DNA of 64,000 nt from Rotaria sordida (taxonomy: Eukaryota; Rotifera; Eurotatoria; Philodinida; Philodinidae): assembly GCA_905250125.1 (NCBI GenBank), contig CAJNOL010000827.1:36791-100790 (forward strand), given 5' to 3'. Under the pieces are notes generated by a model that saw only the letters and a program-made list of their open reading frames with translations, did not search any database and was not told where the DNA came from. The position numbers and the translations under genes are program-made. Of this stretch, positions 61,501 to 64,000 are shown piece by piece. Position 1 is the stretch's first letter. Each line of letters begins with the position of its first letter.

Positions 61501-63111
61501 ACTCTATTGTAACTTTTGAACCATATATATTATTATTTTATTATTTTGTTTTCTCTTGGAACAAATTGGTTTTTCTGAAATGTTGCAAAACTCTTGTTAC
61601 ACCCGCACTAGGTAACCGTTTTTCGATCTTTAATGCGCCCCTGAGCATCTAATGATTTATACAACTTGACGCGTTTACAGTGGACAAATGCGTCTTCCCT
61701 CGTACCAATGCTAACAGTATCATAACTCGTTTATGTCAAAAGATACTTTTGAACGCGTCCAAAATGCAATAATTTCAGGCGTGTAAACACATTCAAAAAC
61801 CAAAACGCGCACAGACTCATCTATTCTGAAGACGGATTACAACATATTTTCGGATTTTGCTGCGATTGAATGTAGTAGAAGATGAACGCGTCGTGATGCG
61901 TTTATTTTTCGCCCATTCTCTCCCTCCCCCTTTCCCTTCAAAAAAATTAAAATATAACCATAACTCTGTATCAGAATCGAACGAATGCACCATAACGAGC
62001 TACGATATAATACTCATATCCTATGAGCAACATAGTGGTAATTTTTCCAATCACAGCTTGGACGAAGATTTGAACACAACTAGCTCTGAGTTAAACACAA
62101 CTGGAACTTATTTCTAAGTTTATTAATTGCATCATTAGCTCGTATAACACTACTTGTTGCAACTTTGCGAATAGAGTTATTATATTTTTACTTTGTGGAA
62201 TAAATATAAATAATATATCTATCGAAAAAATCAAGATATATATGTTCTTGATATTTAGAAAAAAATTTAAATAAAGAAATAAATTTTTTATATTAAAAAA
62301 GAAATAAAAATTACAGAATAAAAAATCTCGCTCTGTGATGAATAAATATATAAGTATATGCTATAAAGGCATTAATTTACATTTTTTTCTTACTGCTAGC
62401 ATCTTAATATCCAATGTTAATAAAAAAGTGAAGACAATCGAAGAAAAAATATATGCAAATATTCTTGTCTACGTAATTTTTTGTGATTATGATATCACAA
62501 TTTTTTAGGTATCTGGAGAAAATTAAATATTAGGTTTTTATTTAAAAATAAATCGTCATTTTCATTAAACTTTCTTTATTCTTACGGATAAAATATTCAT
62601 TTGTCTTTTCCTTAAAAACATAAATTTTAAAAAATTGTTTACTTTTATGTTTGTAAGTAATAAAATTCCGTAATACATTGATCTTTATTGCATGAATCTA
62701 CATTTCATTTCAAGTCATTTTATTACAGAGCACAATAAAGATAAGGCAATAACTCTATTTGAAAAAGTACTTGTGACATTCCAATAAGATGAAATAATTG
62801 GAAATAAAAGTGTCATATTCAAATGATTTATTTGTTTGCCTAGGACATAAATGATGAAGTGGGTAATAACTTTAAGATTATAATCTACCGTCTGCCCATT
62901 CTTCAATATTTAGAAATAATAGTAGAACGAGACATATAATTTCGATAAAAATTAAATATTTTCAATAAAAGATCTGCAGGTAATAATCTATTATTATAGG
63001 CATACTGATTTATATGATTAATCTATAAAATCAAGCCTAATTTAATTCTTAAATCAAAGTAAAATGCAGTGGAAGTGGACAAAATCTATTTCATTATTTT
63101 ATTCTGTTTAT
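61501..63111. other. Intergenic, nothing assigned
   Basis: 61.6-61.9 kb is GC-richer with several acgcgtc/gcgtttac words but no recognisable gene or repeat ends. The remainder is AT-rich. Confidence 0.4.
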
Positions 63112-63970
63112 TTAACCCTTTACCTCCCATAGTGGTTCCAGAAGAGCAACTGACAAAATAACTTTATTAATAGAGTACTAGCCCCTATAGTATACCAATG
63201 GTGCGATCCGATCCACCGAAAGTCCTGCCTCTAGAGTAGGGCGGTTTGATTGATCCTATAATTCTGTGGTAGAGGAAGTGACTTGAACTACATTGTAGTA
63301 CTTGACTTTTTTTTCTTTGACCATATCGTATAGTGGATCGAAGCAGTATCTATGTTGCACTATTAAAGTGACGAAAAAAAGGCAAGGAGTGAAGCGAAAA
63401 ATTTAAAACCAAAGTATACACATATTTTTTTACATGTGTTGTCAAGTTGTAGCCTAGTTTGCTTCGAGCCATTTCATAACCTCTGAAGAAATCTAATTCA
63501 TTATACATACTATTTCGACTTGTCATGAGTTGAGCTTTATAATACATGTATTAACTCCCTTCTTGATTACCCTCCATCTACGAGATAGTGGCTACATGAT
63601 CAATTGTATCCCTTTGTATGTGTAATTCGTGAAGTTCTTATGAAACTTTGGAAACATATTTAATTCGCCAGAGGACTTCTTCATCAATTAATATCACACA
63701 GCAATTCCAAAAAATCTCTGTTGGCTACGAGTAGAAAAAATTTTGTTTCAAAATTTTCGATTTTTTTCATTTTTTCAAAATTATCGATTTTGTAGACCCG
63801 ATATTTCAGTAACGAAGCAATGAAGAGAAATGATCTTTTTACCAATCGATAGTTGATGAAGTTTGATACAAAAGAGGTTCTTATCGTTTTTGAATCCAAT
63901 GCTTCCTTTAGTTTCTGCAATCATTCTACAAATGGTCACTCCAGTGACCAACGGGGGGGTGAAGGGTTAA
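63112..63970 (-). mobile_element. Non-autonomous piggyBac-type element, copy 2
   Basis: Complete with TTAA on both sides (63112-63115 and 63967-63970). It is the reverse-oriented relative of the element at 20255-21113 and has the same total length of 859 bp. Ends: TTAACCCTTTACCTCCCATA at the left, and TTAACCCTTCACCCCCCC read inward from the right. Near the right end the stem-loop word tggtcactggagtgacca takes the place of the palindrome in copy 1. The minus-strand frame 63350-63547 starts MYYKAQLMTSRNSMYNELDF, matching copy 1. Presumably mobilised by a piggyBac transposase elsewhere in the genome. Confidence 0.85.
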
Positions 63971-64000
63971 TATAATGTAGAATGTTCGAGTGTGAATAAG

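Noticed and set aside
1-64000. CRISPR arrays, operons, prokaryotic replication origins or phage genes
   Set aside because: The DNA is eukaryotic with spliceosomal introns; no regularly spaced direct-repeat array with unique spacers was seen.

Overview
The window is AT-rich metazoan nuclear DNA. The genes are split by short GT-AG introns (mostly about 50-70 bp), have animal-type protein families, and are separated by long gene-poor stretches full of small, decayed DNA transposons. I infer a bdelloid rotifer (Rotaria/Adineta type). The reasons are compact introns, an intronless ankyrin plus ADP-ribosyltransferase gene of the kind expanded in bdelloids, an intronless acetoacetate-decarboxylase-like gene, and degenerate TGTGGG-like hexamer stretches that recall the bdelloid telomere repeat. 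The species assignment is inference.

Layout. 1-2.1 kb (-): 5' part of a DBHS (NONO/SFPQ/PSPC1-type) RNA-binding protein gene, cut by the window edge. 4.7-7.5 kb (-): a six-exon multi-pass membrane protein whose last intron carries a small MITE and a dead mariner. 10.0-10.9 kb (-): two-exon protein with one membrane segment near the C-terminus. 14.2-14.9 kb (-): Ser/Asn-rich protein with an N-myristoylation-type start. 17.4-18.1 kb (+): acetoacetate-decarboxylase-like protein. 20.0-21.3 kb: palindromic MITE interrupted by a TTAA (piggyBac-type) element. 22.4-22.7 kb (+): ABRACL/costars protein, convergent with 22.8-27.8 kb (-): DHX33, reconstructed in nine exons. 28.1-29.1 kb: a 1,000-bp TA-flanked element built of about 200-bp modules. 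29.6-30.8 kb (-): ankyrin-ART. 32.3-33.4 kb: inverted-repeat element with an IS1595/ISXO2-like transposase relic. 33.5-34.9 kb (+): two-exon two-pass membrane protein. 35.9-36.2 kb (-): small ORF. 37-46 kb: graveyard of hAT, Tigger/pogo and TA-MITE relics plus a truncated gene. 48.5-55.0 kb (-): NCAM/fasciclin-II-like adhesion receptor (five Ig, two FN3, one TM) in at least fifteen exons. 55-59 kb: no gene seen. 59.5-61.5 kb: dead mariner abutting a 950-bp foldback. 63.1-63.97 kb: a second copy of the TTAA element.

The host genes do not form a functional cluster. They are ordinary housekeeping genes (RNA binding, ribosome-biogenesis helicase, actin regulation, cell adhesion) with a few unrecognised membrane proteins. 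What stands out is between them: at least ten transposon-derived structures of different superfamilies, several long foldbacks, and six short head-to-head hexamer-repeat hairpins scattered from 31 to 59 kb. No CRISPR array, rRNA or convincing tRNA gene was seen.
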